Both the position numbers and the translations under genes were made by a program. Under the pieces are notes generated by a model. The model was given only the letters and a program-made list of their open reading frames with translations, made no database searches and was not told where the DNA came from. A stretch of 64,000 nucleotides of DNA, from assembly GCF_000193495.2 (NCBI RefSeq), contig NZ_AP023410.1, positions 2,999,501 to 3,063,500 on the forward strand, given 5' to 3'. Positions 9,951 to 20,339 of the stretch are shown one piece after another. The DNA is from Acetobacter aceti NBRC 14818. Its GTDB lineage: Bacteria; Pseudomonadota; Alphaproteobacteria; Acetobacterales; Acetobacteraceae. Every line of letters starts with the position of its first letter. The stretch's first letter is position 1.

Positions 9951-10573
9951 CAGACGGGATAGGAACAAAGATGCTGTTGCGGTCTGCTCAAGCGTGTCTG
10001 GGGCTGGCCTCCGTTCTGATCGGTGCTGGATCAGTCCTCGCAGCGGAGCCGCTGGCGCCTCCGGCCATGTATCCGCCCAACACTTGGCAGGGGAAAAGCA
10101 CGGCCGTTGTCCGGGTGCTCAATCGCCTTGATTCCCGTGTTGAAACCATCAAGGTTCCTGTCGGTGGAACCTCTCAGTATGAGACGCTCGCCATCGGCGT
10201 GACGCGGTGCCTGCTGCATGCTCCGACAGCGCGTCAGGATGCGGCGGCGTGGCTCGATATTCAGGATCGACGGGCTGAAGGAGCGGTTTTTCACGGCTGG
10301 ATGCTGGCCGCTGAACCGTCACTGGGGATTCTGGAAAGCCCGATCTATGATGTGCATGTCGTGACCTGTGAAGGGAACGACGTTCAGCCCATGCTGCCCG
10401 CGCTGGAGCATCCGCCGGTTCCGCCTTTACCCGGAAGAAAGCCTGATGGTTCACAATCCGGTCAGGAGCAGGGTGAAAGTGGTGGGAATGCTGCTCCGCA
10501 GAATCCGGGTGCGGCTCCATCCTCTTCCGGTTCTCAGGCAGATCATGGTGCGACGGAGGGTGATCAACCCTGA
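9947..10573 (+). CDS. DUF2155-domain exported protein
   Basis: 208 residues with a signal peptide (hydrophobic stretch LLRSAQACLGLASVLIGAG ending SVLAAEP). Residues ~55-145 form the DUF2155 domain: a repeated VRVLNRLDSRVETIKVPVGG motif, TRCLLHAP, AWLDIQD, VFHGWMLAAEPSLGILESPIYDVHVVTCEG. The C-terminal ~60 residues are Pro/Gly/Ser/Gln-rich and probably disordered. The function is unknown; the family is periplasmic and sits by complex I accessory and mla genes in Alphaproteobacteria. ATG 9947 overlaps the upstream stop; ATG 9971 lies nearer the signal peptide and is also possible. Confidence 0.82.
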   Translation: MTDGIGTKMLLRSAQACLGLASVLIGAGSVLAAEPLAPPAMYPPNTWQGKSTAVVRVLNRLDSRVETIKVPVGGTSQYETLAIGVTRCLLHAPTARQDAAAWLDIQDRRAEGAVFHGWMLAAEPSLGILESPIYDVHVVTCEGNDVQPMLPALEHPPVPPLPGRKPDGSQSGQEQGESGGNAAPQNPGAAPSSSGSQADHGATEGDQP

Positions 10574-10580
10574 AGCTGCC

Positions 10581-10613
10581 CCGACCGGGATGCGGGGCAG
10601 GAACCCCGGTCGG
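10581..10613 (+). terminator. GC-rich hairpin after the DUF2155 gene
   Basis: CCGACCGGG (10581-10589) pairs perfectly with CCCGGTCGG (10605-10613) over a 15-base loop, just past the stop. There is no T tract, so the terminator call is tentative. Confidence 0.45.
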
Positions 10614-10762
10614 TCTATGGTAATGCCGGGGAAGCTGTGGTGAAACAGAACACTCTATGCAGCAGATAGCGGCTCCATCAGTATAACGACCTGTACGCGC
10701 CGCTCGCCGGGATAAGCCGGGCTGATGCAGGCTGAACAGGTGAGCAGGGAAGGCATTTTGTC

Positions 10763-11554
10763 GTGAGTTCTTCGGACATGACTTCAGCGCCTCAGACGTC
10801 CACCATAAGACTGACGCGGAATTACATGCCTCTCAATAAGGTGGCGTTTCTGCTGGATTTTGACGGCACGCTTGTCGATATTGCGCCCACTCCTGAGTCT
10901 GTGGTTGTGCCGCCGGGTCTGAAGGAAACGCTGCTCGCCCTGAGAGAAGCGACCGGTGATGCGCTGGCGGTCATATCCGGACGGTCCATTGATCAGATTG
11001 ACGCTTTTCTCGGAGATGTGCCTTTCGCCGTCGCCGGAGAGCACGGCATTGCCATCCGCCATCGTCCCGGCGGTCCCATCGAGCGGGCAGCGCTTCCCTC
11101 GGTTCCCAGCCAGTGGGTGATCGAGGCGCAGGCGCTGGTTGCGTCTTTGCCGGGCACGCGGCTGGAACGAAAGGTCGGCGGTTTCGTTCTGCATTACAGG
11201 GGTGCGCCGGAAGCGGAAGGGCAGCTCCGTAAGGCAGCGGAGGCATGGGTGAAGGACGAGGGCGGCAAATTCCATATCCAGGCGGCAAAAATGGCATGGG
11301 AAATCCGGCCTGCCGGTGTCGACAAGGGCTATGCGGTCGAACTGCTCATGGAAAATGCGCCGTTCGCAGGTCGTAGACCGGTGTTTGTCGGAGACGATGT
11401 CACGGACGAGGACGCCATCCGCGCCGCAGTCCGTCTGGGTGGAGCTGGCTTCCGTATCCCGGTGGATTTCCCTACACCTGCTGTTTTCCGGAGCTGGCTG
11501 GCGTCTCTGGTACCCTCTCGTGATGAAGGCCGCCCTGCGGGTAACGGGGCATAA
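10763..11554 (+). CDS. otsB: Trehalose-6-phosphate phosphatase OtsB
   Basis: A 263-residue HAD-superfamily phosphatase that converts trehalose-6-phosphate to trehalose, an osmo- and desiccation protectant. The catalytic motif DFDGTLVD lies at residues ~32-39 (nucleophile Asp32, acid/base Asp34). The late acidic motif GDDVTDEDAIRAA is present, and EHGIAIRHRPGG matches the cap region. It lies two bases upstream of otsA, so the two enzymes are made together. Start choice is GTG 10763 (preceded by AGGGAAGG); ATG 10778 is possible and leaves all motifs. Confidence 0.93.
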   Translation: MSSSDMTSAPQTSTIRLTRNYMPLNKVAFLLDFDGTLVDIAPTPESVVVPPGLKETLLALREATGDALAVISGRSIDQIDAFLGDVPFAVAGEHGIAIRHRPGGPIERAALPSVPSQWVIEAQALVASLPGTRLERKVGGFVLHYRGAPEAEGQLRKAAEAWVKDEGGKFHIQAAKMAWEIRPAGVDKGYAVELLMENAPFAGRRPVFVGDDVTDEDAIRAAVRLGGAGFRIPVDFPTPAVFRSWLASLVPSRDEGRPAGNGA

Positions 11555-11556
11555 CG

Positions 11557-12915
11557 ATGGGGCGTCTTGTTATCGTTTCCAATCGCGTGCCGGATCCTCG
11601 GGAGAGGAACAAGCCGGCAGGTGGTCTGGCGGTTGGTCTGGCGGACGCGCTGCGTGGAGACCAGAGTACATTGTGGTTCGGCTGGTCTGGCCGTCAGGTG
11701 GAAGCGGACGCGGACCCCGTGCCGTCTCTGGATACACATGGAACGGTAACCTACGCCACCATTCCCCTGACCCCGACGCAGCATCGCGGCTATTATCAGC
11801 GTTTCTCGAACGCCATTCTCTGGCCGCTCTGCCATTACCGGCTGGGGCTGATGGACTATGCGCGGGCCGACTGGCAGCAGTATCTCGAGGTGAACCGGAT
11901 GTTCGCCCGGGTGCTCGCCCCCCTGCTGAAGCCCGACGATATCATCTGGGTGCATGATTATCATCTTTTCCCGCTGGCGCAGGCGTTGCGGGAGCTGGGC
12001 GTGACGGCGCCCATCGGTTTCTTCCTGCATATTCCGTTCCCGCCCTGGAGCCTGTTCCGCGCCCTGCCGCCTGCGACCGCGCTTCTGGATGATATGAAGG
12101 CCTATGATCTCATCGGCGTTCAGACGGAAGAAGACGCCCAGAATCTCTGGGAATGTCTGCGTGTCGAAGGGATGACAGACCCGTCACGGGTCGTGGCCTG
12201 TCCCATAGGCATTGATCCGGTTTCCTTCAGCGAAGAGGCTCGGGACGCCTTCGAAGGACCTGAAGTGCGCCGGCTGAGAGAAAGTCTTCACGACGAGCCT
12301 TTGATTATCGGTGTGGACCGGCTGGATTATTCCAAGGGGCTGGAAGAGCGTTTTCACGGATATGAAAAGCTGCTGATCCGCTACCCTGAACATCATCGCC
12401 ATGTGACCTATCTTCAGGTCGCGCCGGTTTCCCGTGGAGAGGTCGAGGAATATCGTCTGTTGCGTCGTCAGCTTGATGAAACAATCGGGCGGATCAACGG
12501 CGCTTTTGCCGCCTATGACTGGACGCCGATCCGTTATCTGACACGCCCGATTGCGCGCCAGACGCTGGCGGGGTTCTATCGTCTTGCTGATGTGGCTCTT
12601 GTCACGCCGCTACGCGACGGCATGAATCTGGTCGCCAAGGAGTATGTGGCTGCGCAGAATCCGGACAATCCCGGTGCTCTTGTCCTGTCGCATCTGGCTG
12701 GAGCCGCGCCTGAACTGGATGAAGCGCTGCTGGTCAATCCTCACGATTCAGACGCTATTGCTGATGCCCTGCATCTGGCGCTGACCATGAAAAAGGAAGA
12801 GCGCAAGCGCCGCTGGAATATCCTGAACAACGAAATCAGGAATACGACAGCGGGTTCCTGGGCGCGGGATTTCCTGAAGGCCCTGAATCGCACCAGAAAG
12901 ACCAGCGTCGGGTGA
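11557..12915 (+). CDS. otsA: Trehalose-6-phosphate synthase OtsA (GT20)
   Basis: A 452-residue glycosyltransferase family 20 enzyme. It joins UDP-glucose and glucose-6-phosphate to give trehalose-6-phosphate. Typical blocks are LVIVSNRVPDP with the nearby AGGLAVGL donor loop, WVHDYHLFPLAQALRELG, GFFLHIPFPP, VDRLDYSKGL, and the C-terminal RDGMNLVAKEYVAAQ and LVLSHLAGAAPELDEALLVNPHD. The length is normal for bacterial OtsA. It is translationally adjacent to otsB; together they form a complete two-step trehalose pathway. Confidence 0.95.
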   Translation: MGRLVIVSNRVPDPRERNKPAGGLAVGLADALRGDQSTLWFGWSGRQVEADADPVPSLDTHGTVTYATIPLTPTQHRGYYQRFSNAILWPLCHYRLGLMDYARADWQQYLEVNRMFARVLAPLLKPDDIIWVHDYHLFPLAQALRELGVTAPIGFFLHIPFPPWSLFRALPPATALLDDMKAYDLIGVQTEEDAQNLWECLRVEGMTDPSRVVACPIGIDPVSFSEEARDAFEGPEVRRLRESLHDEPLIIGVDRLDYSKGLEERFHGYEKLLIRYPEHHRHVTYLQVAPVSRGEVEEYRLLRRQLDETIGRINGAFAAYDWTPIRYLTRPIARQTLAGFYRLADVALVTPLRDGMNLVAKEYVAAQNPDNPGALVLSHLAGAAPELDEALLVNPHDSDAIADALHLALTMKKEERKRRWNILNNEIRNTTAGSWARDFLKALNRTRKTSVG

Positions 12916-12990
12916 AATTCCTGCGGGGGGCTGCTATACGCACGTTTCCCGAAAACACATGACCTTCATGTGGAACAGAAAGCTTGGCGC

Positions 12991-13533
12991 ATGGTGCTGA
13001 TGCCACGACGCAGAATTTTCAATAAACAGACACCCGGAACTGTCCGCCTGCCCAATCTCCTGCTGATCTTTGCAGGGGTTGTGGCAATGCTTTTCGTATG
13101 GTGGGTGCAGGACGGGCTGGGCATAGCGCCCTGTGCGCTCTGTCTGTGGGAACGTTGGCCGTGGCGCGTGCTGGTGGTGATCGGAGTGGTTGGCCTGCTC
13201 GTGCCCAGACGCTGGGCCAGAACCGTGGCGTGGTTCGGCGTGCCGACGTTGCTTGCCGATCTCGTTCTTGTCGGAGTTCATGCCGGTGTTGAATGGCGTT
13301 TCTGGAAGAGCCCGCTGCCGGAATGTCTGTCGCCGCATCTGACAGGTGCAACAATGGCCGAGCGGCTGGCTTCCATGCCGTTACGGCCTTCCAAGCCATG
13401 TGACTTGCCGACCTATCTCTTTAACGGGCTGCCGATCTCCCTGACCGTGATGGAGGGGATGGCAGCCCTTGCTGTTCTCGTTCTTCTGATCTCCGGTTTG
13501 CTCAGTTCCCTCGGCGGCCGAACAAGAGGCTGA
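12991..13533 (+). CDS. dsbB: DsbB-family disulfide bond formation protein
   Basis: About 180 residues with four predicted membrane helices. The quinone-side pair is C48-A-L-C51 ([14 protein letters not shown]) and the second periplasmic pair is C112 and C137 (LPECLS ... SKPCDLP), as in DsbB. DsbB reoxidises periplasmic DsbA and passes electrons to ubiquinone. A partner dsbA is not in the window. The start is unsure: GTG 12970, ATG 12991 and ATG 13000 are all in frame. The last 32 bases overlap the small DUF1328 gene on the other strand. Confidence 0.85.
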   Translation: MVLMPRRRIFNKQTPGTVRLPNLLLIFAGVVAMLFVWWVQDGLGIAPCALCLWERWPWRVLVVIGVVGLLVPRRWARTVAWFGVPTLLADLVLVGVHAGVEWRFWKSPLPECLSPHLTGATMAERLASMPLRPSKPCDLPTYLFNGLPISLTVMEGMAALAVLVLLISGLLSSLGGRTRG

Positions 13534-13669
13534 TGACGAACAGGACGAGGAAGATGAAGAACAGGACCTTGCCGATATAGGCAAAATTCGCGGCTATACC
13601 GGAAAAACCGAAAACAGCCGCGATCAGGGCGAAAACCAGAAAGATCAGGGTCCAGCGTAAAAGATCCAT
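13502..13669 (-). CDS. Small DUF1328 (YtjA-family) membrane protein
   Basis: A 55-residue reading frame found by translating the reverse strand: [19 protein letters not shown] at the start, then [17 protein letters not shown], ending LLFGRRGN. Two hydrophobic helices separated by a short FSGIAA turn are the hallmark of the DUF1328/YtjA family of tiny inner membrane proteins of unknown, possibly stress-linked function. Its 3' end overlaps the convergent dsbB by 32 bases. It is too short for most ORF cut-offs, but the family match is strong. Confidence 0.85.
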   Translation of the reverse strand: MDLLRWTLIFLVFALIAAVFGFSGIAANFAYIGKVLFFIFLVLFVISLLFGRRGN

Positions 13670-14429
13670 GGGAAATACTCCGTTCAGGTAGCGTCTGAAC
13701 GCAAAACGGAATGGAGAAGTTTCTCAGGTTTGAAGGTATGCGTCTCAGGGCCGGATAGTCTCATGGTGTCTCAGGTGCGTCAGATGGTCTGTTCTTTCTG
13801 CGGCGTCATTGGAAATGCCAGTCTTCCGGGAAGCACAAACTTGCTTCCACACGCGGCTTCATACGGCAAACGCTCAGGTTGCGTGGGGGACACAGGTCGG
13901 GTGCGCGGCATCCGGAAACCATTCCGCATTGATCATGTAAATTTCTTCCCAACTCTTTGCTGATTGAAATCCAGAATATCTTTTCTGCAGTCCTGTCGCG
14001 TTTATGCGACAGAATGGACATGGTGTTGTCGCGAAGATGAAAGCCTGAAACTACATATTTTGTAATCGGCGATGCTGGCGTGATGTGCTCCGGATTACCG
14101 CCAGAGCCGATGCCCAGAGAGGAAATTCTGCATGGCAGCATCACAAAAAGTTGCACAGGGGACGGGGGCGGCACAGAGGCTTGTACTTCTGCCTGACCTG
14201 TGATGTTTTTCTCTGTTTTCACGGAGAGGGTGAATGCGCCGGTATGGTCGGAGTGACAGACAGTGGGAGCGGATAAAGGATTTTCTTCCGGGTCACCAAA
14301 ATCCACGCCATAATCGATACTGCGGGAATGGCTGTGGCTCTTTTCCTGACACACGGGCAGAGAGCCGACATCAAGGAAGCAGAACCGCTTCTGGATGAAG
14401 GCGCCTGTACGGTCTGGCTGTTTTCCGCG
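13670..14429. other. Region without a convincing gene
   Basis: Between the DUF1328 gene and the metallopeptidase remnant. An open frame spans 13806-14714 on the reverse strand, but its translation (many Cys, Ser, Pro and His, no domain) looks like chance. AT content is higher around 13930-14080. I saw no RNA gene or mobile element. Confidence 0.4.
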
Positions 14430-14577
14430 GATCGACGTCAAAATAGAGCGCCCCAAGGATAGGCACCACACCACCAATGCCGCCGATACGCAGGGGCATA
14501 CGACCGCCAGAACCACGTCCATCCTCAATATTGGTGCTCTCGCGTTCATCATCCAGACGCGTGGATACAGGTTCCAC
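14430..14577 (-). pseudogene. N-terminal remnant of a neutral zinc metallopeptidase (YpfJ family)
   Basis: The reverse-strand frame from 14577 begins MEPVSTRLDDERESTNIEDG, then RGSGGRMPLRIGGIGG, and reaches a short hydrophobic stretch ending FDVDP. This matches the N-terminus of YpfJ/KPN_02809 proteins, which start with an RxDDxRESxNVEDRRG-type motif, a Gly-rich linker and a membrane anchor ending FGVDP. Similarity then stops: the frame ends about 20 residues later and I could not find the HExxH peptidase domain downstream in any frame. I infer a decayed gene. Confidence 0.5.
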
Positions 14578-14803
14578 TGTCTCGGTTGCAGTTTATCTGC
14601 ATCACTTATCAACGTTATTGAGGAAAGAGGATGGCGGAAGCCGGTTTCATCGTCTGGAATTATCTCCTGGAGGAGATCGCGAAGCCCGGACGATCGCCCG
14701 CAAGCCCGCTTCACTGAACAAAGAGTTTCCCCAAGGGCAGATTGCGCTCAAAACTCTCATCTCCGGAAGGATATGAGCGTGCGCGATAACAGGCATGTTT
14801 CCT

Positions 14804-14831
14804 CTTGCATTCCGTTTTTCAGCACCCATAT
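14804..14831 (+). promoter_or_regulatory. Candidate heat-shock (sigma-32) promoter for clpB
   Basis: CTTGCAT (14804-14810) and CCCATAT (14825-14831) are separated by 14 bases. They match the sigma-32 (RpoH) consensus CTTGAAA / CCCATNT at most positions with allowed spacing. The element ends 96 bases before the clpB start, and ClpB is a classic RpoH target. Confidence 0.5.
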
Positions 14832-14927
14832 CCTTCAACAAGATCAAGACCATGGCCGCGCTGCCTCCTTGAGGGGCGCCCTTCATGGCCCTGACCGTCG
14901 CCTCACTTCAAAGGGACAAACAGGAAT

Positions 14928-17534
14928 ATGGACATTCAGAAATTTACCGAACGCAGTCGTGGCTTTCTTCAGGCCGCACAGACGATTGCGCTTCGCGAAT
15001 ACAACCAGCAGCTCACGCCGGAGCACCTGCTCAAGGCGATGCTGGATGACAACGAAGGCGCTGCCTCTTCACTGATCAAGGCCGCTGGCGGCAACCCGCT
15101 CGGCGCACTTTCCGCTGTCGAAGAAGCACTCGCCAAACTGCCGAAAGTTCAGGGAGGCGGAGCCGGTCAGCCGCAGGCGACGCCCGACCTCGTGCGTCTG
15201 CTCGACAACGCCGAACAGGCTGCCCAGAAAGCCAATGACTCATTCGTGGCGCAGGATCGTCTTCTCGTCGCCATTGCGGCGTCTGACACTGCGGCCGGTC
15301 GCGCCCTGAAAGACAATGGCGCGTCTGCCGATGCGCTTGAAAAAGCTGTTGCCACTGTCCGTAAGGGCCGCACCGTCACCAGCGAGAACGCCGAGGCTGG
15401 CTTCGACGCGCTGAAGAAATACGCCCGCGACGTGACCGCCGTGGCGCTGGCTGGCAAGCTTGATCCAGTGATTGGCCGTGACGAGGAAATCCGTCGCGCC
15501 ATTCAGGTTCTCGCACGCCGCAGCAAGAACAATCCCGTTCTGATCGGTGAGCCGGGCGTTGGTAAGACCGCCATCGTCGAAGGGCTGGCCCAGCGTATTG
15601 TCAATGGCGACGTGCCGGAGGCGCTTCGTAACAAGAAGCTGCTTTCCCTCGACATGGGCGCGCTGATTGCCGGTGCGAAATATCGCGGTGAGTTCGAAGA
15701 ACGTCTGAAAGCGGTTCTCAAGGAGATTGAGTCCGCCGAAGGACAGGTCATTCTGTTCATCGACGAGATGCATACGCTTGTCGGCGCAGGCCGCTCCGAT
15801 GGCGCGATGGACGCCTCCAACCTCATCAAGCCGGAACTCGCCCGTGGCACGCTGCACTGTATCGGTGCAACGACGCTCGACGAGTATCGCAAATACATCG
15901 AGAAGGACGCGGCGCTGGCCCGTCGTTTCCAGCCGGTGTTCGTTGGCGAGCCTTCGGTGGCCGACACGATCTCGATCCTGCGCGGCATCAAGGAGAAGTA
16001 TGAGCTTCACCACGGTATCCGCATCGCCGACGGTGCGCTTGTCGCCGCCGCCACGCTGTCGAACCGCTACATCACCGACCGCTTCCTGCCGGACAAAGCC
16101 ATTGATCTGATCGATGAGGCTTCCAGCCGTCTGCGGATGCAGATCGACAGCAAGCCGGAAGAACTCGACGAGCTCGATCGTCGTGTCATCCAGCTCAAGA
16201 TCGAGCGTGAAGCGCTGCGCAAGGAGGATGACTCCGCCAGTCGTGATCGTCTTGAAAAGGTCGATGCCGAACTGGCCGAGCTGGAAGAGAAATCCGACGC
16301 GATGAACGCCGCGTGGCATGCGGAAAAGGATCGGGTCAACGCTGTTCAGAAGCTCAAGGAGCAGCTGGACGAAGCCCGTTCGCAGGTGGAAGTCGCACAG
16401 CGCAAGGGCGATCTGGGTCGTGCTTCGGAGCTGATGTACAGCACCATTCCGCAGCTGGAAGCTAAGATCACCGAGGCGCAGAACGAAGAACAGAGCAACT
16501 CGGCGACTGACCTTGTCTCGCAGGCCGTCACCGAGCAGAGCATTGCCTCGGTCGTGTCCCGCTGGACCGGTATCCCCGTGGATCGCATGGTTGAAGGCGA
16601 ACGCGCCAAGCTGCTCCGCATGGAAGACGAGCTGCGCAAGCGTGTCGTCGGTCAGGAGCCCGCGCTCAAGGCCGTGGCGAATGCCGTCCGTCGCGCCCGC
16701 GCAGGTCTTCAGGACCCGAACCGTCCGATCGGTTCGTTCCTGTTCCTCGGCCCGACCGGCGTCGGCAAGACCGAACTGACCAAGGCGCTCGCCGAATTCC
16801 TGTTCGACGATGAAAAGGCCCTGCTCCGCATCGACATGAGCGAGTTCATGGAGAAGCACTCCGTGGCCCGTCTGATTGGCGCGCCTCCAGGCTATGTCGG
16901 CTACGAGGAAGGCGGTGTGCTGACCGAGGCCGTGCGGCGTCGTCCGTATCAGGTCATCCTGTTCGACGAGGTGGAGAAGGCTCATCCGGACGTCTTCAAC
17001 ATCCTGCTTCAGGTGCTTGATGACGGTCGTCTGACCGATGGTCAGGGGCGCACGGTGGACTTCCGCAACACACTGATCGTGCTGACCAGTAACCTTGGTT
17101 CCGACGTTCTGGCCAACCAGCCGGATGGCGAAACCACCGACATGGTGCAGGCTCAGGTCATGGAAGTCGTGCGTGCGCACTTCCGTCCCGAGTTCCTGAA
17201 CCGTCTGGACGAGATCGTGCTGTTCTCGCGGTTGCAGAAGAAGGACATGGCGCGGATCGTGGATATCCAGATCGCCCGTCTCCAGTCGCTGCTGACCGAT
17301 CGGAATATCGTGATCAAGCTGGACGACCTTGCCCACCAGTGGCTGGCCAACGAAGGCTACGATCCGGTTTACGGTGCCCGTCCGCTCAAGAGAGTTGTGC
17401 AGCGCAGCCTGCAGAACCCACTGGCGGAACTGCTGCTCGAAGGCGCGATCCACGATGGCGAAGAGGTCAAAGTCTCGGCCAATGGCGATGGTCTGATCAT
17501 CAATGGTCGCGAGGCGGCAACTGTTCTCGCCTGA
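14928..17534 (+). CDS. clpB: Chaperone ClpB (Hsp100 disaggregase)
   Basis: An 868-residue hexameric AAA+ ATPase that, with DnaK, pulls proteins out of aggregates. Domains in order: N-terminal repeat domain (residues ~1-145, starting [18 protein letters not shown]), AAA1 with Walker A GEPGVGKT and Walker [15 protein letters not shown], the coiled-coil middle domain (~400-520, very Glu/Lys/Leu-rich), and AAA2 with Walker [10 protein letters not shown] and Walker [15 protein letters not shown]. The C-terminus carries the [11 protein letters not shown] sensor-2 block. Length is normal. It is preceded by a sigma-32-like promoter and followed by a strong terminator, so it is its own transcription unit. 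Confidence 0.97.
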   Translation: MDIQKFTERSRGFLQAAQTIALREYNQQLTPEHLLKAMLDDNEGAASSLIKAAGGNPLGALSAVEEALAKLPKVQGGGAGQPQATPDLVRLLDNAEQAAQKANDSFVAQDRLLVAIAASDTAAGRALKDNGASADALEKAVATVRKGRTVTSENAEAGFDALKKYARDVTAVALAGKLDPVIGRDEEIRRAIQVLARRSKNNPVLIGEPGVGKTAIVEGLAQRIVNGDVPEALRNKKLLSLDMGALIAGAKYRGEFEERLKAVLKEIESAEGQVILFIDEMHTLVGAGRSDGAMDASNLIKPELARGTLHCIGATTLDEYRKYIEKDAALARRFQPVFVGEPSVADTISILRGIKEKYELHHGIRIADGALVAAATLSNRYITDRFLPDKAIDLIDEASSRLRMQIDSKPEELDELDRRVIQLKIEREALRKEDDSASRDRLEKVDAELAELEEKSDAMNAAWHAEKDRVNAVQKLKEQLDEARSQVEVAQRKGDLGRASELMYSTIPQLEAKITEAQNEEQSNSATDLVSQAVTEQSIASVVSRWTGIPVDRMVEGERAKLLRMEDELRKRVVGQEPALKAVANAVRRARAGLQDPNRPIGSFLFLGPTGVGKTELTKALAEFLFDDEKALLRIDMSEFMEKHSVARLIGAPPGYVGYEEGGVLTEAVRRRPYQVILFDEVEKAHPDVFNILLQVLDDGRLTDGQGRTVDFRNTLIVLTSNLGSDVLANQPDGETTDMVQAQVMEVVRAHFRPEFLNRLDEIVLFSRLQKKDMARIVDIQIARLQSLLTDRNIVIKLDDLAHQWLANEGYDPVYGARPLKRVVQRSLQNPLAELLLEGAIHDGEEVKVSANGDGLIINGREAATVLA

Positions 17535-17561
17535 TCGATCAGGTAAATGACGCTATGAAAG

Positions 17562-17594
17562 AGGCTCCCGGTTTCGGGGGCCTTTTTCTTTTTG
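17562..17594 (+). terminator. Rho-independent terminator after clpB
   Basis: GGCTCCCG pairs with CGGGGGCC (one G-T pair) over a GTTT-type loop and is followed by TTTTTCTTTTT. It lies about 30 bases past the clpB stop. Confidence 0.85.
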
Positions 17595-17719
17595 GGGAAA
17601 CTATATGGGCCTCATGAAACTGCTACGTTCAGGAGCAGGATCACTGATCGGTCTCTTGCGTCTTTCTCCGCAGTCTGAGAAACCGGCCTCCTTCATCGGC
17701 GCGACAGGAACCTCTTCTC

Positions 17720-18094
17720 ATGATCGAACGCTATACGGATCACGCCGCGAACGAACGCACCTTTCTTGCGTGGATAAGGACAGCTCTGGCGCTGGTCGCC
17801 TTCGGCTGCGTTCTCGCAAAATTCGATCTGTTCCTGCGTCTTCTGGCAGTCCAGCATGCCATGCCTGCTCATCAGTCCTTCGCGTCTACCTCGCAGGTAG
17901 GCATTCTTACCGTGCTGACAGGTATTCTGCTGATTCCGGTTTCTTACTGGCGTTTCTGCAAGGTGAGAACGGCGCTGAATGAAACGAAAACCATGAGTAT
18001 TGCTCTGGCGAAGGTCGAGGGCATCCTGACCATTGTCCTGATCGCCCTCTGTCTGGCCGTATTTGCTGTGCTGCTGCCTGCTGTTACAGGCTGA
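17720..18094 (+). CDS. DUF202 / YidH-family membrane protein
   Basis: A 124-residue protein starting MIERYTDHAANERTFLAWIRTALA, which is the DUF202 signature (ANERTFLAWxRTxLA), followed by three hydrophobic helices. YidH-like proteins are inner membrane proteins of unknown role. It is monocistronic, downstream of the clpB terminator. No strong ribosome-binding site is visible before ATG 17720, but the signature fixes the frame. Confidence 0.82.
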   Translation: MIERYTDHAANERTFLAWIRTALALVAFGCVLAKFDLFLRLLAVQHAMPAHQSFASTSQVGILTVLTGILLIPVSYWRFCKVRTALNETKTMSIALAKVEGILTIVLIALCLAVFAVLLPAVTG

Positions 18095-18121
18095 CAGCAG
18101 CATCGCGTTTCCAAAACGCGG

Positions 18122-18984
<863 letters not shown>

Positions 18985-19527
18985 ATGCCTGTTCCGTCCT
19001 CCATCCCTACAGACAGCCCACGCTATGATACACCAACGATCGTTCTCCACTGGATGACGGCCCTGCTCGTGATATTTCAGTTTGTTCTTGGTGAAACATG
19101 GAGTTTGCCCACAAAACCCATTCATCATCTCATGGTTGTCGCCCATCTAACAGCAGGCATTTGCCTGACGGCTGTCATGATGTTTCGCGTTGGATGGCGT
19201 CTGACGAAAGGGCGGGATCTGTCAAAGCTTCTCTCGCCTCTCGATCGGATGTGCGCTCTTGGAATGGAGTCCGTGCTCTATATTCTGCTGCTGACAGAAA
19301 TCGGGCTCGGCTATCTCTGGCGTTGGGGTGGCGGACAAGCCATGAGCTTTTTTAACATCTCGTTTCTCTCCCCATTCCCACGCTTTCCAACAAAGACGCT
19401 TCAGTGGATTCAATCGCTGCACCACTGGAATGCATGGCTGATCGTCGGCCTTGCAGTAGGTCACGGTAGTGCTGCTCTTTTCCATCAGTTTGTTCTCAAA
19501 GACAGGGTTCTGGAACGGATGCTCTAA
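18985..19527 (+). CDS. Cytochrome b561-family membrane protein
   Basis: About 180 residues with four membrane helices. Paired histidines typical of the bacterial cytochrome b561 family (CybB-like) are visible: LHWMTALLV in helix 1, IHHLMVVAHLT in helix 2, LHHWNAWLIVGLAVGH in the last helices. The family moves electrons from quinol, in CybB to superoxide or another acceptor. I chose ATG 18985, preceded by GAAGGTG; the frame is open upstream to 18937. It is not linked to a clear partner; a decayed IS element follows. Confidence 0.8.
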   Translation: MPVPSSIPTDSPRYDTPTIVLHWMTALLVIFQFVLGETWSLPTKPIHHLMVVAHLTAGICLTAVMMFRVGWRLTKGRDLSKLLSPLDRMCALGMESVLYILLLTEIGLGYLWRWGGGQAMSFFNISFLSPFPRFPTKTLQWIQSLHHWNAWLIVGLAVGHGSAALFHQFVLKDRVLERML

Positions 19528-19542
19528 CCGTAAGCCATGATT

Positions 19543-20338
19543 TCAGGCCTCATTCCTTGAGCCAGAAGACGGTTGCTGCGATGTGGATAGCGGACATGAA
19601 GGCACGAGCGCTCCGATCGTATCGGGTTGCTCCCCGTCGCCAGTCTTTCAGCTTTGCGGTCATGTCTTCGCTGAGGTGACGCTTTTTATAAAGATGCCAG
19701 CTGCAAGGCGGCCCTGATTTCCGGCTCTTCTTCGGTGGGATACAGGCCGTGATATTCCGCTCGGCGAGCGACTGCCTGATTTATTGCTGTCGTATCTTCG
19801 GTCCCCGATGACCTCTTCTGTCTCATCGGAAAGCTTTGCCAGAAGTACATCTGCTCCCTTGAAGTCGTTGGCCTGACCCACCGTCAGATGAAGACGGACA
19901 GGACGGTCCTCACCGTCGCACACAGCATGCAGCTTTGGGTCAGACCGCCTTTTGTGCGCCCGATATGACGGGGAAAAGTCCGCTTTTGAGCAAAGACGCT
20001 GCTGTCCGGTGTGTCGCGTCAATCATCAGGTGCTTCGACCGTTCTGACTGTTCCGTCAGCGCGACGAAGAGATGAAGCGGTTGTATAAAGTCTTGTGCAG
20101 ACCATAAACTTTCAGGGCGTCTTTCCGCTGAAGGCCGTGACGGATCGGATCACGTAAACAATTCCCCTCAGAACCCGCTGTCATCCACGCACGGAACCCC
20201 GTGAGCCAGTGGGAAAACGGCCTGATCCGTTCCATCTGATGCCCGGACAGAACAAATATGTCACTCTCAGACACCTCCCCATCGACGGGCCTGTGAATCA
20301 CAACAGCACGTTCAATTCAATAAATTAACAGAGCCTGA
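19543..20338 (-). mobile_element. Decayed IS5-family insertion sequence (copy 1)
   Basis: Starts with TCAGG at 19543 and ends with CCTGA at 20338, about 796 bp. The content matches a second copy split by the prophage (29962-30408 plus 42172-42275). The right end almost touches the stop codon of hpxY (20340-20342). The transposase is broken. No convincing target duplication is visible. Confidence 0.75.
19550..20274 (-). pseudogene. Broken IS5-family transposase
   Basis: Reverse-strand pieces keep the family order but in different frames: VSESDIFVLSGHQMERIRPF near the start, GLQRKDALKVYGLHKTLYNRF, a DPKLHAVCDGEDRPVRLHLT block around 19900, and a C-terminal end FWLKE just before the stop at 19550. 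At least two frameshifts or deletions separate them. The DDE catalytic set cannot be made from one frame, so the element should not move by itself. Confidence 0.7.
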
Positions 20339-20339
20339 G

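Noticed and set aside
13806-14714. 302-residue reverse-strand frame in the gap before clpB
   Set aside because: Composition is unlike a natural protein (many Cys, Pro, Ser), there is no ribosome-binding site, and it overlaps a better-supported YpfJ-like remnant in another frame.
15240-17453. 737-residue open frame on the reverse strand opposite clpB
   Set aside because: It is an antisense shadow caused by the strong codon bias of clpB; it has no domain, no start signal, and clpB is certain.
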